From Agrococcus jejuensis (GTDB taxonomy: Bacteria; Actinomycetota; Actinomycetes; Actinomycetales; Microbacteriaceae): DNA of 64,000 bases. The position numbers were made by a program, and so were the translations under genes. The notes under the pieces are model-generated. The model had not been told where the DNA came from, ran no database searches, and worked only from the letters and a program-made list of their open reading frames with translations. Below are positions 16,995-25,862 of this stretch, one piece after another. The DNA lies in contig NZ_VEFR01000001.1 in NCBI RefSeq assembly GCF_007679035.1, positions 1,135,925-1,199,924 of the forward strand, written 5' to 3'. Every line of letters starts with the position of its first letter. Position 1 is the first letter of the stretch.

Positions 16995-17873
16995 ATGAGC
17001 CAGCACGACGCCGCGGTCGGCGTGATCGGGCTCGGCGCGATGGGGCGACCCATGGCCGAGCATCTCCTGCGCGCCCACGGGCGCCTCGTCATCACGGGAC
17101 GCACGCGTCGCCACGAGGATCTCGAGGCACTGGGCGCCACGTGGGTCGACACGCCGCGCGCGCTGGCAGCCGACGTCGACGTCGTGCTGTCGATGCTGCC
17201 CGACCTCCCCCAGCTCGAGGCCGCGCTCGACGGCCCCGATGGCCTCCTCGCCGCCGATCGTCCGCTGCTGCTGCTCGTCGCCTCCACATCGTCGCCGACG
17301 CGCGTGCGCGAGCTCGCGGACCGGCTCGCGCGCGACGGCGACGGCCGGGTCCGCGTCGTCGACTGCCCCGTCTCGGGCGGCGTGGGCGGCGCGACCGACG
17401 GGACGCTCTCGATCATGCTCGGCGGGTCGGAGGCCGACGCCGCCGAGGCGGCCGCCGCGCTCGCACCGTGCGGCACCCCCGTGCACCTCGGCCCGCTCGG
17501 CGCCGGCCAGGTGGCGAAGGCGGCGAACCAGCTCGTCGTCGGCGCGACGATGCTCGCGATCGCGGAGGCGACCGTGCTCGCCGAGCGCTCCGGCATCGAC
17601 GTCGATCGCCTCTGGACGCTGCTGCAGGGCGGCTACGCGGGGTCGAACCTGCTGCGCGCCAACCACCGCAGGCTCGTCGACGAGGACTACGAGCCCGGCG
17701 GGCTCGCCAGGTACATGGTGAAGGACCTCGGCTTCGCCACCGACGTCGCCGACGCCACGAGCACGCACGCGACGCTGCTGCCCGCGCTGCGCGCCGCCTA
17801 CGTCGAGCTCGTGGAGGCGGGCCTCGGCGACGACGACCTCTCGGTCGCACGCCGCTTCGTCGCCGAGCGCTGA
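16995..17873 (+). CDS. Beta-hydroxyacid dehydrogenase (3-hydroxyisobutyrate dehydrogenase family)
   Basis: A 292-residue NAD(P)-dependent dehydrogenase with the cofactor motif GLGAMGRPMAEHLL (about residue 12), the substrate-binding DCPVSGGVGGATDGTL segment and the catalytic lysine in GQVAKAANQL. The family includes 3-hydroxyisobutyrate dehydrogenase, tartronate semialdehyde reductase and other sugar-acid enzymes. The gene is divergent from the D-2-hydroxyacid dehydrogenase and IclR genes, which suggests a role in the same sugar-acid or hydroxyacid metabolism. Its -10-like TATCCT lies six bases before the ATG, indicating a leaderless mRNA. The exact substrate cannot be read from the sequence. 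Confidence 0.92.
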   Translation: MSQHDAAVGVIGLGAMGRPMAEHLLRAHGRLVITGRTRRHEDLEALGATWVDTPRALAADVDVVLSMLPDLPQLEAALDGPDGLLAADRPLLLLVASTSSPTRVRELADRLARDGDGRVRVVDCPVSGGVGGATDGTLSIMLGGSEADAAEAAAALAPCGTPVHLGPLGAGQVAKAANQLVVGATMLAIAEATVLAERSGIDVDRLWTLLQGGYAGSNLLRANHRRLVDEDYEPGGLARYMVKDLGFATDVADATSTHATLLPALRAAYVELVEAGLGDDDLSVARRFVAER

Positions 17874-17875
17874 CT

Positions 17876-17894
17876 CGCGCGGCCGGACCGCGCG
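17876..17894. terminator. Hairpin between convergent genes
   Basis: CGCGCGG, loop CCGGA, CCGCGCG is a perfect seven-pair stem placed between the stops of two convergent genes. There is no T-run, which is common in very GC-rich actinobacteria. Confidence 0.45.
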
Positions 17895-17901
17895 GTGCCC
17901 G

Positions 17902-18858
17902 CTACAGCGAGCGCAGCCGCGGGCCGAGCTCGTCGGAGAAGAACGTCATGAACGCGTCGGGGTCCTCGCTCGCGTCCATGAGCGCGACGTGGTCGAAGCC
18001 CGCGTCGACGAACTGCGTGACCACCTCGACGTGCCGCTCGACGTCGGGCCCGCACGCGAACGCCTCCTCCATGTCCTCGACGCGCACGGCCTGCGTCGCC
18101 TGGTCGAACGCGACCGGGTCGGGCAGCTCCGCGAGCACCTTCCAGCCGAGCGATCCGAAGCGGAAGCGTCGGTGCGCGGCCTCGGCGCCCGCGCGCGCGT
18201 CGGCGGCGTAGGCCGTCGGCGCCTCGGCGTAGCGGGGCCCGCTGCCGCCCGCCGACGTCCACGCGTCGACGAGCGACGCGTCGGGGTCGGTCGAGAAGAT
18301 GCCGTCGCCGAGCTCGGCAGCGAGCGCCGCGGCCTGCGGCCCACCCGCCGCGACCACGATCTCGGGCAGTCGCTCGGGCAGGTCGTAGACGCGCGCGTCC
18401 TCGAGGCGGAGGTGCTCGCCGCGATAGGAGTGCGTGCCGCCCGACCACAGCAGACGGATGATCTCGAGCGCCTCGCGGAAGCGCGCATGGCGATCGCCGA
18501 CCTCCGGCCATCCCTGGCCGACGATGCGCTCGCTCAGCCGCTCCCCCGCTCCGACGCCGAGCGTGAACCGTCCGTCGGAGATGATCTGCAGGGTCGCGGC
18601 GGCCTGCGCGACGATCGCCGGGTGGTACCGGATCGACGGGCAGGTGACGCCGGTCGCGAATCGCAGCGTGGTGGTCTGCGCCGCGATGGCCGAGAGGATC
18701 GCCCACGCGAACGACGAGTGCGCGTGCTCGGGGAGCCACGGATGGAAGTGGTCGCTGATCTCGACGAAGTCGAACCCGGCGCGCTCGGCCTCGACGGCTC
18801 TGCGGATCAGCTCCTTCGGAGCGACGTCCTCGGCGAAGAGCTTGTATCCGATCTGCAT
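17902..18858 (-). CDS. LLM-class F420-dependent oxidoreductase (sugar-phosphate dehydrogenase-like)
   Basis: A 318-residue TIM-barrel luciferase-like monooxygenase family protein. It starts IGYKLFAEDVAPKEL and has FVEISDHFHPWLPEHAHSS (split as FVEISDHFHPW and LPEHAHSS) near residues 31-50, which strongly resembles F420-dependent glucose-6-phosphate dehydrogenase and its close TIGR03557-type relatives. Such enzymes transfer hydride to coenzyme F420. The GVGAGERLSE segment and the late EDPDAFMTFFSDELGP tail are also typical. Its neighbours are an SMP-30 lactonase and 6-phosphogluconate dehydrogenase, consistent with oxidation of a sugar or sugar phosphate, but the true substrate is not established. 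The start at 18858 is the natural family start. Confidence 0.88.
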   Translation of the reverse strand: MQIGYKLFAEDVAPKELIRRAVEAERAGFDFVEISDHFHPWLPEHAHSSFAWAILSAIAAQTTTLRFATGVTCPSIRYHPAIVAQAAATLQIISDGRFTLGVGAGERLSERIVGQGWPEVGDRHARFREALEIIRLLWSGGTHSYRGEHLRLEDARVYDLPERLPEIVVAAGGPQAAALAAELGDGIFSTDPDASLVDAWTSAGGSGPRYAEAPTAYAADARAGAEAAHRRFRFGSLGWKVLAELPDPVAFDQATQAVRVEDMEEAFACGPDVERHVEVVTQFVDAGFDHVALMDASEDPDAFMTFFSDELGPRLRSL

Positions 18859-18920
18859 GCCGTCACGGTCGCAGCACGCGTCCGCTGCCGCGACCGGGTG
18901 GACGGCAGCGCGCCGGCTTG

Positions 18921-19823
18921 CTACGCGGGCCGGGTCGTGGTCCGCACGCGGTAGACGCTGGTCGTCGCGGTGATCCACAGCCATCCGTCGTCGCCGAACG
19001 CGACGTTCGCGACGGTCTCGGGCACGGGCACGAACGCGAGCCGCTCGCCGGCGGGCGCGAAGACGTGCACGCCGTCGCCGCTCGACGACCACACCCGACC
19101 CTCGACGTCGACCGCGATGCCGTCGGGCGTGCCGCCCTCGACGCGCACGAACCGCCGCCCCTCGATCGCGACCGCGTCGCCACCCGAGCCGACGACGCGG
19201 TAGGCGCGGATCGTGGCGACCTCGTCGGTGACGTCGGCACCGGCCGACTCCGTGACGTACAGCGTCGCGTGGTCCGGGCTGAAGGCGATGCCGTTGGGCT
19301 TCGCCATGTCGGTCACGACCGCACGGATGCCGTCGACCTCGCTCCATCGGAACACGAAGCAGCCGCCGTACTCGCGCTCGCCCGCGTGCCCCTCCTTCGG
19401 CTGCTCGATGCCGTAGGGCGGATCCGTGAACCAGATCGACCCGTCGGGGTGCTCGACGAGGTCGTTCGGCGAGTTCAGACGGTGCTCGCCGAAGCGGTCC
19501 ACGAGCACCGTCACCGCGCCGTCGCGCTCGAGCTCGACGGCACGTCGTCCGTGCGAGCACTGCACGACGCCGCCGCGTGCGTGGATGCGGGCGTTCGTGA
19601 ACTCGACGTCCGTGCGATGCACGCGCAGCTCGCCCGCCTCGTCGACCTCGAGGATGCGGTCGCCGTGGATGTCCGACCAGCGCAGCCGACGCGTGTCCGG
19701 CATCCACAACGGCCCCTCGCTCCACCCGGCGCCCGTCGCCATGCGCTCGACGCGCGCGTCGGCGGCGAGCAGGTCGGACGGGTCGCGGATCGGGGGCGGC
19801 GCGGAGGCGGGCGTCGTCGTCAT
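18921..19823 (-). CDS. SMP-30/gluconolactonase-family lactonase
   Basis: A 300-residue six-bladed beta-propeller of the SMP-30/LRE family. These enzymes hydrolyse sugar lactones such as gluconolactone using one bound metal ion. The motifs EGPLWMPDTRRLRWSDI with the metal-binding glutamate, NSPNDLVEHPDGSIWFTD with the asparagine, and KPNGIAFSPD are clear. ATG 19823 was preferred to 19835 because the short CGAGGC leader seen before other starts in this window precedes it. The gene is divergent from gnd, with 103 bases between the starts, and a shared regulatory region is possible. It would supply gluconate-type acids to the kinase encoded in the sugar-acid operon. Confidence 0.9.
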   Translation of the reverse strand: MTTTPASAPPPIRDPSDLLAADARVERMATGAGWSEGPLWMPDTRRLRWSDIHGDRILEVDEAGELRVHRTDVEFTNARIHARGGVVQCSHGRRAVELERDGAVTVLVDRFGEHRLNSPNDLVEHPDGSIWFTDPPYGIEQPKEGHAGEREYGGCFVFRWSEVDGIRAVVTDMAKPNGIAFSPDHATLYVTESAGADVTDEVATIRAYRVVGSGGDAVAIEGRRFVRVEGGTPDGIAVDVEGRVWSSSGDGVHVFAPAGERLAFVPVPETVANVAFGDDGWLWITATTSVYRVRTTTRPA

Positions 19824-19887
19824 GCCTCGATGCAACCAGAGCCGCGCGCACGCGGACGAGCCCCTGCACCCCGCATGCGGGCGCGAC

Positions 19888-19893
19888 TAGCCT
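19888..19893 (+). promoter_or_regulatory. Possible -10 element for gnd (TAGCCT)
   Basis: TAGCCT lies 34 bases before the gnd start codon. The same hexamer or TAGGCT precedes several other genes here, including the tRNA. A clear -35 box was not found. Confidence 0.35.
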
Positions 19894-19926
19894 GGAAGGG
19901 CATCCCCTCGATCTGACTGGAGCAGC

Positions 19927-21369
19927 ATGCCCACCGCCAACATCGCCGTCGTCGGACTCGCCGTCATGGGGTCGAACCTCGCGCGCAACCTCGCGAGCCG
20001 CGAGGGCAACACGGTCGCCGTGTACAACCGCACCACCGCGAAGACCGACGCCCTCCTCGAGGCCCACCCGGAGGCCGGGTTCGTGAAGGCCGCGACGATG
20101 CAGGAGCTCGCCGACAGCCTGCAGACGCCCCGCACCGCGATCATCATGGTCAAGGCCGGCCGCCCCACCGACGCCGTCATCGACGAGCTCGTCTCGGTGT
20201 TCGAACCGGGCGACATCATCGTCGACGGGGGCAACGCCCTGTTCACCGACACGATCGCGCGCGAGAGGAAGGTGCGCGAGACGGGCATCCACTTCGTCGG
20301 CTGCGGCATCTCCGGCGGCGAGGAGGGCGCGCTCAACGGCCCGTCGCTCATGCCCGGCGGCACGAAGGAGTCGTACGAGACCCTCGGCCCCATCCTCGAG
20401 AAGATCGCCGCGGTCGCCGAGGGCGAGCCGTGCGTGACGCACATCGGCGCCGACGGCGCCGGCCACTTCGTGAAGATGATCCACAACGGCATCGAGTACG
20501 CCGACATGCAGCTCATCGCCGAGGCGTACGACCTCATCCGCCACGCGACGGGCAAGTCGCCGGCCGAGATCGCCGACATCTTCGCCGAGTGGAACGAGGG
20601 CGACCTCGAGTCGTACCTCATCGAGATCACCGCCGAGGTGCTGCGGCAGGTCGACGCGAAGACCGGCCAGCCGCTCGTCGACGTCATCCTCGACGCCGCC
20701 GGCGCCAAGGGCACGGGTGCATGGACGGTGCAGACCGCCCTCGACCTCGGCGTGCCGGTGTCGGGCATCGCCGAGGCCGTCTTCGCCCGCTCGCTGTCGT
20801 CGAAGCCGGCCCAGCGCGCGGCCGGCGCCGCCCTGCCGGGTCCGTCGTCGCCGTGGTCGGTGCAGGATGCCGACGCGTTCGTCGAGGACGTGCGCCTCGC
20901 GCTCTACGCATCGAAGGTCATCGCATACTCGCAGGGCTTCGACGCCATCATCCAGGGCGCGCTCGACCACGACTGGGCGATCGACAAGGGCGAGGTCGCG
21001 AAGATCTGGCGCGGCGGCTGCATCATCCGCGCCCGCTTCCTCAACCGCATCACCGAGGCGTACGCGGCCGACCCCGGCCTCGTCGCGCTCGTGACGGCGC
21101 CCTTCTTCGCCGACGTCATGGCGACGGCGCAGGACTCGTGGCGTCGCATCGTCGCCGGCGCGGCGCAGTCGGGCATCCCGATCCCCGCGTTCGCCTCGTC
21201 GCTCGCGTACTACGACGGCCTGCGCGCCCCGCGTCTGCCCGCCGCCCTCGTGCAGGGCCAGCGCGACTTCTTCGGCGCGCACACGTACAAGCGCATCGAC
21301 GCCGAGGGCACCTTCCACACGCTGTGGTCGGGCGACCGCTCGGAGATCGAGGCCGAGGACACCCACTGA
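19927..21369 (+). CDS. gnd: 6-phosphogluconate dehydrogenase, decarboxylating (NADP-type)
   Basis: The enzyme converts 6-phosphogluconate to ribulose 5-phosphate and CO2 with reduction of NAD(P)+. The 480-residue protein has GLAVMGSNLARNL at residues 9-21, the substrate loop VGCGISGGEEGALNGPS, the catalytic lysine region HFVKMIHNGIEY, and the long C-terminal helical domain with IWRGGCIIRA. The length fits the long, dimeric form common in bacteria. It stands alone on the plus strand with a strong terminator after it. Functionally it completes the route from the gluconate kinase and lactonase genes to its left. The family assignment is secure. Confidence 0.98.
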   Translation: MPTANIAVVGLAVMGSNLARNLASREGNTVAVYNRTTAKTDALLEAHPEAGFVKAATMQELADSLQTPRTAIIMVKAGRPTDAVIDELVSVFEPGDIIVDGGNALFTDTIARERKVRETGIHFVGCGISGGEEGALNGPSLMPGGTKESYETLGPILEKIAAVAEGEPCVTHIGADGAGHFVKMIHNGIEYADMQLIAEAYDLIRHATGKSPAEIADIFAEWNEGDLESYLIEITAEVLRQVDAKTGQPLVDVILDAAGAKGTGAWTVQTALDLGVPVSGIAEAVFARSLSSKPAQRAAGAALPGPSSPWSVQDADAFVEDVRLALYASKVIAYSQGFDAIIQGALDHDWAIDKGEVAKIWRGGCIIRARFLNRITEAYAADPGLVALVTAPFFADVMATAQDSWRRIVAGAAQSGIPIPAFASSLAYYDGLRAPRLPAALVQGQRDFFGAHTYKRIDAEGTFHTLWSGDRSEIEAEDTH

Positions 21370-21388
21370 GCGTCTGACGCTCGAAGGC

Positions 21389-21421
21389 ACGGCGCGTCGC
21401 CCCTCGCGGGCGGCGCGCCGT
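21389..21421 (+). terminator. Terminator hairpin after gnd
   Basis: A 14-base left arm (21389-21402) pairs with 21408-21421 across the loop CTCGC, with one G-T wobble. It starts 20 bases after the gnd stop and has no T-run. It separates gnd from the phosphoribosyltransferase gene. Confidence 0.6.
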
Positions 21422-21453
21422 CTGCGCGTCCGGGTGCGTGGCACGATCGAGGC

Positions 21454-21960
21454 ATGAGCGCCTTCCACGCCGACGCATCCGACCTCGCGGCACCCGACAA
21501 GGAGGTGCTCACCTGGCAGGGCTTCGGCGACGCCGGTCGCGAGCTCGCGACCACGATCGCCGCCGACGGCTACCAGCCGGAGATCGTCATCGCCGTCGCG
21601 CGCGGCGGCCTGCTGCCCGCCGGCCACCTCGCGTACGCGCTCGGCCTCAAGCTCGCCGACGCCATCAACGTCGAGTTCTACACCGACGTGCACGAGACGC
21701 TGCCCGACCCCGTGCTGCTCGAGCCCATGCTCGACGCCGAGGCGATCCGGGGCCGCCGCCTGCTCGTCGTCGACGACGTCGCCGACTCGGGCCGCACGCT
21801 CGCGCTCGTGCTCGACCTGCTGCGCGGCATGGGCGCCGAGGCGCGCTCGGCCGTGCTCTACGCGAAGCCGACGTCGGTCGTCGACCCCGACTTCGTGTGG
21901 CGCCGCACCGACCGGTGGATCGTGTTCCCCTGGTCGGCCGAGCCGCCGGTCACCGCCTGA
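21454..21960 (+). CDS. Phosphoribosyltransferase-family protein
   Basis: A 168-residue type I phosphoribosyltransferase-like protein. The PRPP-binding motif LLVVDDVADSGRTL is near residues 104-117, and VIAVARGGLLPAG near residue 50 forms the usual second loop. This resembles small Gpt/xanthine-hypoxanthine phosphoribosyltransferase relatives. A catalytic role in purine salvage is plausible but the base specificity cannot be read. CACGAT lies six bases before the ATG (21442-21447), indicating a leaderless mRNA. The last 11 bases overlap the 3' end of the convergent MscS-type gene. Confidence 0.9.
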   Translation: MSAFHADASDLAAPDKEVLTWQGFGDAGRELATTIAADGYQPEIVIAVARGGLLPAGHLAYALGLKLADAINVEFYTDVHETLPDPVLLEPMLDAEAIRGRRLLVVDDVADSGRTLALVLDLLRGMGAEARSAVLYAKPTSVVDPDFVWRRTDRWIVFPWSAEPPVTA

Positions 21961-23167
21961 CGTCGGCGTCGGCGTCGTCGGGGCGCACGATCTCGATGGG
22001 ATGCGTGAACGTCTCGCGCCGCGCCTCCGCCTCGGCGTCGCCCGAGAACAGGCCCGGCACGTCGCCCGTCGCCGGGTGCGGCCGACGCGGCTCGGGCGAC
22101 CGCTGCTGCGCCACCTCGACGCGCTGCAGCGGCAGCGCCTCGGGATGCTCGGCGCGCAGGAAGTCCACGAGGCGCTCGCGCACGAGGCAGCGCAGGTCGA
22201 ACAGCGCCGCGGAGTCCTCCGCCGACACGAGCACGCGCACGTGCACCATGCCGCCGACGGCGTCGGTGATCTGCAGCACCTGCACGCGCCGATCCCACAG
22301 CTCGCTGCCCTCGACGATGCGCACGAGCTCGGCGCGCATCCGATCGACCGGCACGCGCCAGTCCACGTCGAGCTCGACGGCGCCGAGCAGCTCGCTCGAC
22401 GTGCGCGTCCAGTTCTCGAACGGCGTCGACGTGAAGTAGGTCGACGGCAGCACGAGGCGGCGGTCGTCCCAGATCCGCACGACGACGTACGTGAGCGTGA
22501 CCTCCTCGATCGTGCCCCAGTGGCCCTCGACCACGACGACGTCGTCGACGCGCAGCGCGTCGGAGCCGACGAGCTGCAGGCCGGCGAAGACGTTGCCGAG
22601 CACCGACTGCGCCGCGAGGCCCGCGACGAGGGATGCGACGCCCGCGGAGGCGAGCAGGCTCGTGCCCGCGACGCGGGCACCCTCGAACGTGAAGAGCGCG
22701 GCGCCGATCGCGATGACGACGATGACGACGACGAGCACGCGGCGCATGATCGCGATCTGCGTGTGCACCTTGCGGCGGTGGCGATCGCCCTCCGTCGCGC
22801 CGTAGCGGGCGAGCACCGCGTCGCCGGCGACGGCCAGGATGCGCACGACGAGCCAAGCGCCCTGTGCGATCGCGGCGATGAGCAGCGCGTGCGCGATGAC
22901 GTCGCCGGCCGCGCCGAGCGACGCCTGGACGCCGAGCGACGCGAAGGCGATCGCGAACGCGATGGTGCCGGCGAGCGTCGCGACCGGCCACCGCAGCGGC
23001 CGGCGCATCGCGACGACGCGGGTGCGCGACCGCGTGATGGCGGCGGCCACCGCGACGAGCACGAGGCTCGCCGCGACGGCGGCGACGAGCGCGATCCCGG
23101 CGGCGACGCCCACGCTCATCAGCAGGTCGATGGACTGCGTCATCTCCTCGGACACGACCTCGGGCAT
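21950..23167 (-). CDS. MscS-family mechanosensitive ion channel
   Basis: A 405-residue protein with four to five membrane segments in the first half. The pore-lining helix has the alternating glycine/alanine pattern of MscS (ASLVAGLAAQSVLGNVFAGLQ, split as ASLVAGLAAQSV and LGNVFAGLQ). The beta-rich cytosolic domain with VVEGHWGTIEEVTLTYVVV follows. A charged C-terminal extension rich in proline and arginine continues to residue 405. Such channels release solutes when membrane tension rises after hypo-osmotic shock. ATG 23167 has an upstream GGAGG-like ribosome site. The neighbours suggest no special role. Confidence 0.93.
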   Translation of the reverse strand: MPEVVSEEMTQSIDLLMSVGVAAGIALVAAVAASLVLVAVAAAITRSRTRVVAMRRPLRWPVATLAGTIAFAIAFASLGVQASLGAAGDVIAHALLIAAIAQGAWLVVRILAVAGDAVLARYGATEGDRHRRKVHTQIAIMRRVLVVVIVVIAIGAALFTFEGARVAGTSLLASAGVASLVAGLAAQSVLGNVFAGLQLVGSDALRVDDVVVVEGHWGTIEEVTLTYVVVRIWDDRRLVLPSTYFTSTPFENWTRTSSELLGAVELDVDWRVPVDRMRAELVRIVEGSELWDRRVQVLQITDAVGGMVHVRVLVSAEDSAALFDLRCLVRERLVDFLRAEHPEALPLQRVEVAQQRSPEPRRPHPATGDVPGLFSGDAEAEARRETFTHPIEIVRPDDADADVRR

Positions 23168-23281
23168 GGCACGGCTCCCTCCTCGTGGAGCGGGCCACGA
23201 TGCCATGCGAACGTGTCGGTGAGGTGTCGCGGCGTCTCGATTCCGCGCAACGCGAAGCCGTGTCGCCGGTGGCAGCGCCGC

Positions 23282-23968
23282 TCAGCCGCGGCGGCGGTAC
23301 TCGAGCTCGGGACGGCCGCGCGTGCCGTAGCGCGGCGTGCGGTCGGCGACGCCCGAGTCGGCGAGGTGCTCGAGGTAGCGGCGCGCCGTCACGCGCGACA
23401 GGCCGAGCTCGGCAGCGACCTCCGTGGCGCTGCGGGCGGCCTCGGCGTCGGCGAGCAGCGCCGACACCGCCTCGAGCGTCTCGGCCGACAGGCCCTTCGC
23501 GAGGCCCGGCGCGTTCGTGGTGCGCAGCGCCGCGATCGCGCGGTCGACCTCCTGCTGCGTGAGGCTCGACGCGCCCTCGAGCTCGTCGCGGTACGCGCGG
23601 TACTGCCGCATCCGCTCGGCGAACACCGCGAAGCCGAACGGCTTGATGAGGTACTGCACGACGCCCACGGCGACGGCCTCGCGCACGATGTCGAGCTCGC
23701 GCACCGCCGTGACCGCGATGACGTCGACCACGAGCCCGGCGGCGCGCAGCTCGCGGCACACCTGCAGGCCGTGGCCGTCGGGCAGGTTCATGTCGAGCAG
23801 CAGCAGGTCGATGCGAGCGGTGCCCTGCTGCGCATCGCGCAGCGCGCGGATGGCGGCGGTCGCCGAATGCGCGACGCCTGCGAGCTCGAAGCCCTCGCAC
23901 CTGCCGACGTAGGCGGCGTGCGCGTCGGCGGTGCCGCGATCGTCCTCGACGACGAGCACGCGGATCAC
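23282..23968 (-). CDS. Response regulator, CitB/DcuR type
   Basis: A 228-residue two-component regulator. The receiver domain has the acidic pocket (ED at 9-10), the phosphorylation site Asp59 in LLLLDMNLPDGHG, and the YLIKPFG lysine region. The C-terminal part carries a helix-turn-helix (ATEVAAELGLSRVTARRYL) as in CitB/DcuR/DpiA proteins that control carboxylate uptake. The GTG start overlaps the kinase stop by four bases (GTGA), so kinase and regulator are made together. It very likely controls the divergent dicarboxylate carrier gene at 25863. The signal is expected to be an extracellular C4-dicarboxylate or citrate. Confidence 0.93.
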   Translation of the reverse strand: MIRVLVVEDDRGTADAHAAYVGRCEGFELAGVAHSATAAIRALRDAQQGTARIDLLLLDMNLPDGHGLQVCRELRAAGLVVDVIAVTAVRELDIVREAVAVGVVQYLIKPFGFAVFAERMRQYRAYRDELEGASSLTQQEVDRAIAALRTTNAPGLAKGLSAETLEAVSALLADAEAARSATEVAAELGLSRVTARRYLEHLADSGVADRTPRYGTRGRPELEYRRRG

Positions 23969-25692
23969 GAGCGCCTCCGCGGCTGCAGGCTGCGATCGGT
24001 CGACGCGCGCACGTCGACGTCGGCGTCGGCGGGCGGCTCGGCGTCGGGACGCGGCAGCACGACCGTCACGACGGCACCGAGCTCGCGTCCCAGCTCGATG
24101 GTGCCGCCGAGCCGCTCGACCGTCTGCCGCACGAGCGCGAGGCCGAAACCGCGGCCGTCGCCGCCGTGCTCCTTCGTCGTCCACCCCTGCTCGAACGCGA
24201 GCTCGCGCGCGTCGTCGGGCACGCCCTCGCCCGAGTCCGAGACCTGCATGACGATCGCGCCGTCGTCGTCGGCGCCGAGGTAGACGGCGACCCAGCGCTC
24301 GCCGAGCTCGCGCGACGTCGCCCCCGTGCGCGCACGGGCGGATGCGGCGGCGTCGATGGCGTTGTCGACGAGGTTGCCGAGGATCGTGACGAAGTCGATC
24401 GGATCGACCCAGTGCGTGCCCGGGTCGAGGCGCGTCTCGAAGTGCAGGTCGACGGCGCGCTCGCGCGCCTGCGCCGTCTTGCCCAGCAGCAGCGCCGCGA
24501 TCACGGGCTCCTCGTCGGCGCCGACGACGCGATCCGCGAGCCGCTGCCCGAGGTCGCGCTCCGCCGCCGCCACCTCGAGGGCGCGCTCGGGCTCGCCGAG
24601 CGACAGCAGCGAGGCGATCGTGTGCATGCGGTTGCCGAACTCGTGCGTCTGCGCCCGCAGCGCCGTCGCGAGCGTGCGCACCGCATCCAGCTCGCCGGCC
24701 ATGCGGCTCAGCTCGGTGCGATCGCGGATCGTGAGCATCGTCGCGCTGCTCGTGCGGCGGGCGCCCGGCACGTCGGCCGCCTCGCGCTCGACGACGAGCG
24801 AGCGCCTGCCCACGAGCACGGGCGCCACGCCATCGCCGGGCTGCGCCAGCACGCGACGCACCGTGCGGGGCAGGGCGGCGTCGGCGACCGCGATCGGCAG
24901 CGCGACGTCGCCGAGACCGAGCAGCGTGCGCGCGCGATCGTTCGCCAGCACGATCGCCTCGCCCTCGACGAGCAGCAGGCCGTCGTCGACGGAGTGCAGC
25001 ACGGCCTCGTGCGCCGCGAACAGGTGCGCGAGCTCCTCGACGCCGCGGCCGCCCGTCGCGACCTTGAGCCTGCGCGCGAGCAGCCACGCGGCGACGGCCG
25101 CGAGCACCACGGCCCCGAGCAGCACGAGCGCGACGACCCACAGGCGCGTCACGACCTCGCTCGACACCTGCGCGATCGTGACGCCGCCCGACACGAGGCC
25201 CACGACCTCGCCGTCGACGACGATCGGCGCGACCGCGCGCACCGACGGGCCGAGCGTGCCCTCGAACGTCTCGGTCACGACGCCGCCCGCGAGCGCCTCG
25301 GCCGTCGAGCCGAGGAACCGCTGACCGATCTGGTCGGGGTCGGGATGCGTGTAGCGGATGCCCGTCGGATGCATGATCGTGACGTAGTCGAGCCGCGTGC
25401 GGTCGACGACCTCGAGCGCGTAGGGCTGCAGCCGCGCCGATGCCTGGGCGACCGCCGCATCCTCGTCGAGCGACCACTCGTCGAACGCGGCAGCCGTCGC
25501 CGTCTCGATCGTCGGATCGGTCGCGAGCGCCAGCACGACGTCGCGGCTGAGCACCGTCGCCTCGTGCTCCGCATCCGCCTGCGCGTCGAACGCGAGCAGC
25601 GCGAACGCCGCGACGGCGCTCGCGACGAGCAGCACGGTCGACTGCACGAACAGCCGCGTCGCGATGCTCGCATCGCGCCACCGTCGGCGCAT
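23965..25692 (-). CDS. Sensor histidine kinase, DcuS/CitA type
   Basis: A 575-residue membrane kinase. Membrane segment 1 is at about residues 15-36. An extracytoplasmic PAS/Cache domain follows, carrying the family signature HPTGIRYTHPDPDQIGQRF (108-126) and PSVRAVAPIVVDGEVVGLVS. Membrane segment 2 is at about 182-206. Next come a cytosolic PAS domain (about 222-325), the phospho-acceptor helix QTHEFGNRMHTI (His350), and the ATPase domain with NLVDNAIDA and the GRGFGL glycine box. The architecture is that of DcuS/CitA sensors that bind citrate or C4-dicarboxylates directly. The gene is coupled to its response regulator and divergent from a dctA-like gene. Confidence 0.95.
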   Translation of the reverse strand: MRRRWRDASIATRLFVQSTVLLVASAVAAFALLAFDAQADAEHEATVLSRDVVLALATDPTIETATAAAFDEWSLDEDAAVAQASARLQPYALEVVDRTRLDYVTIMHPTGIRYTHPDPDQIGQRFLGSTAEALAGGVVTETFEGTLGPSVRAVAPIVVDGEVVGLVSGGVTIAQVSSEVVTRLWVVALVLLGAVVLAAVAAWLLARRLKVATGGRGVEELAHLFAAHEAVLHSVDDGLLLVEGEAIVLANDRARTLLGLGDVALPIAVADAALPRTVRRVLAQPGDGVAPVLVGRRSLVVEREAADVPGARRTSSATMLTIRDRTELSRMAGELDAVRTLATALRAQTHEFGNRMHTIASLLSLGEPERALEVAAAERDLGQRLADRVVGADEEPVIAALLLGKTAQARERAVDLHFETRLDPGTHWVDPIDFVTILGNLVDNAIDAAASARARTGATSRELGERWVAVYLGADDDGAIVMQVSDSGEGVPDDARELAFEQGWTTKEHGGDGRGFGLALVRQTVERLGGTIELGRELGAVVTVVLPRPDAEPPADADVDVRASTDRSLQPRRRS

Positions 25693-25862
25693 GCCGCTCC
25701 CCCTCGCCGCAGACCGTCGTCCGCTGCGACCAGCATGCCCGACGGCGCGGGCGGTGCACGACTGCGAACACTAAGCACGAAAGGAGGCATCGTCGTGCCC
25801 CGGCGAGGATGCTCGCATCCGAAGCAGCGTCGCATCGTGGCGACGCGCCCAGGAGGAGCACC
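25693..25862. promoter_or_regulatory. Divergent control region of the two-component pair and carrier
   Basis: This 170-base gap contains the least GC-rich stretch of the neighbourhood (about 25768-25790, with CACTAAGC and GCACGAAAGG). The hexamer GCACGA occurs at 25756-25761 and 25775-25780 and inverted as TCGTGC at 25793-25798, which may be a regulator site. GCACGA is common in this genome, so the evidence is weak. A strong AGGAGGAG ribosome site precedes the carrier start. No small gene is evident. Confidence 0.35.
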
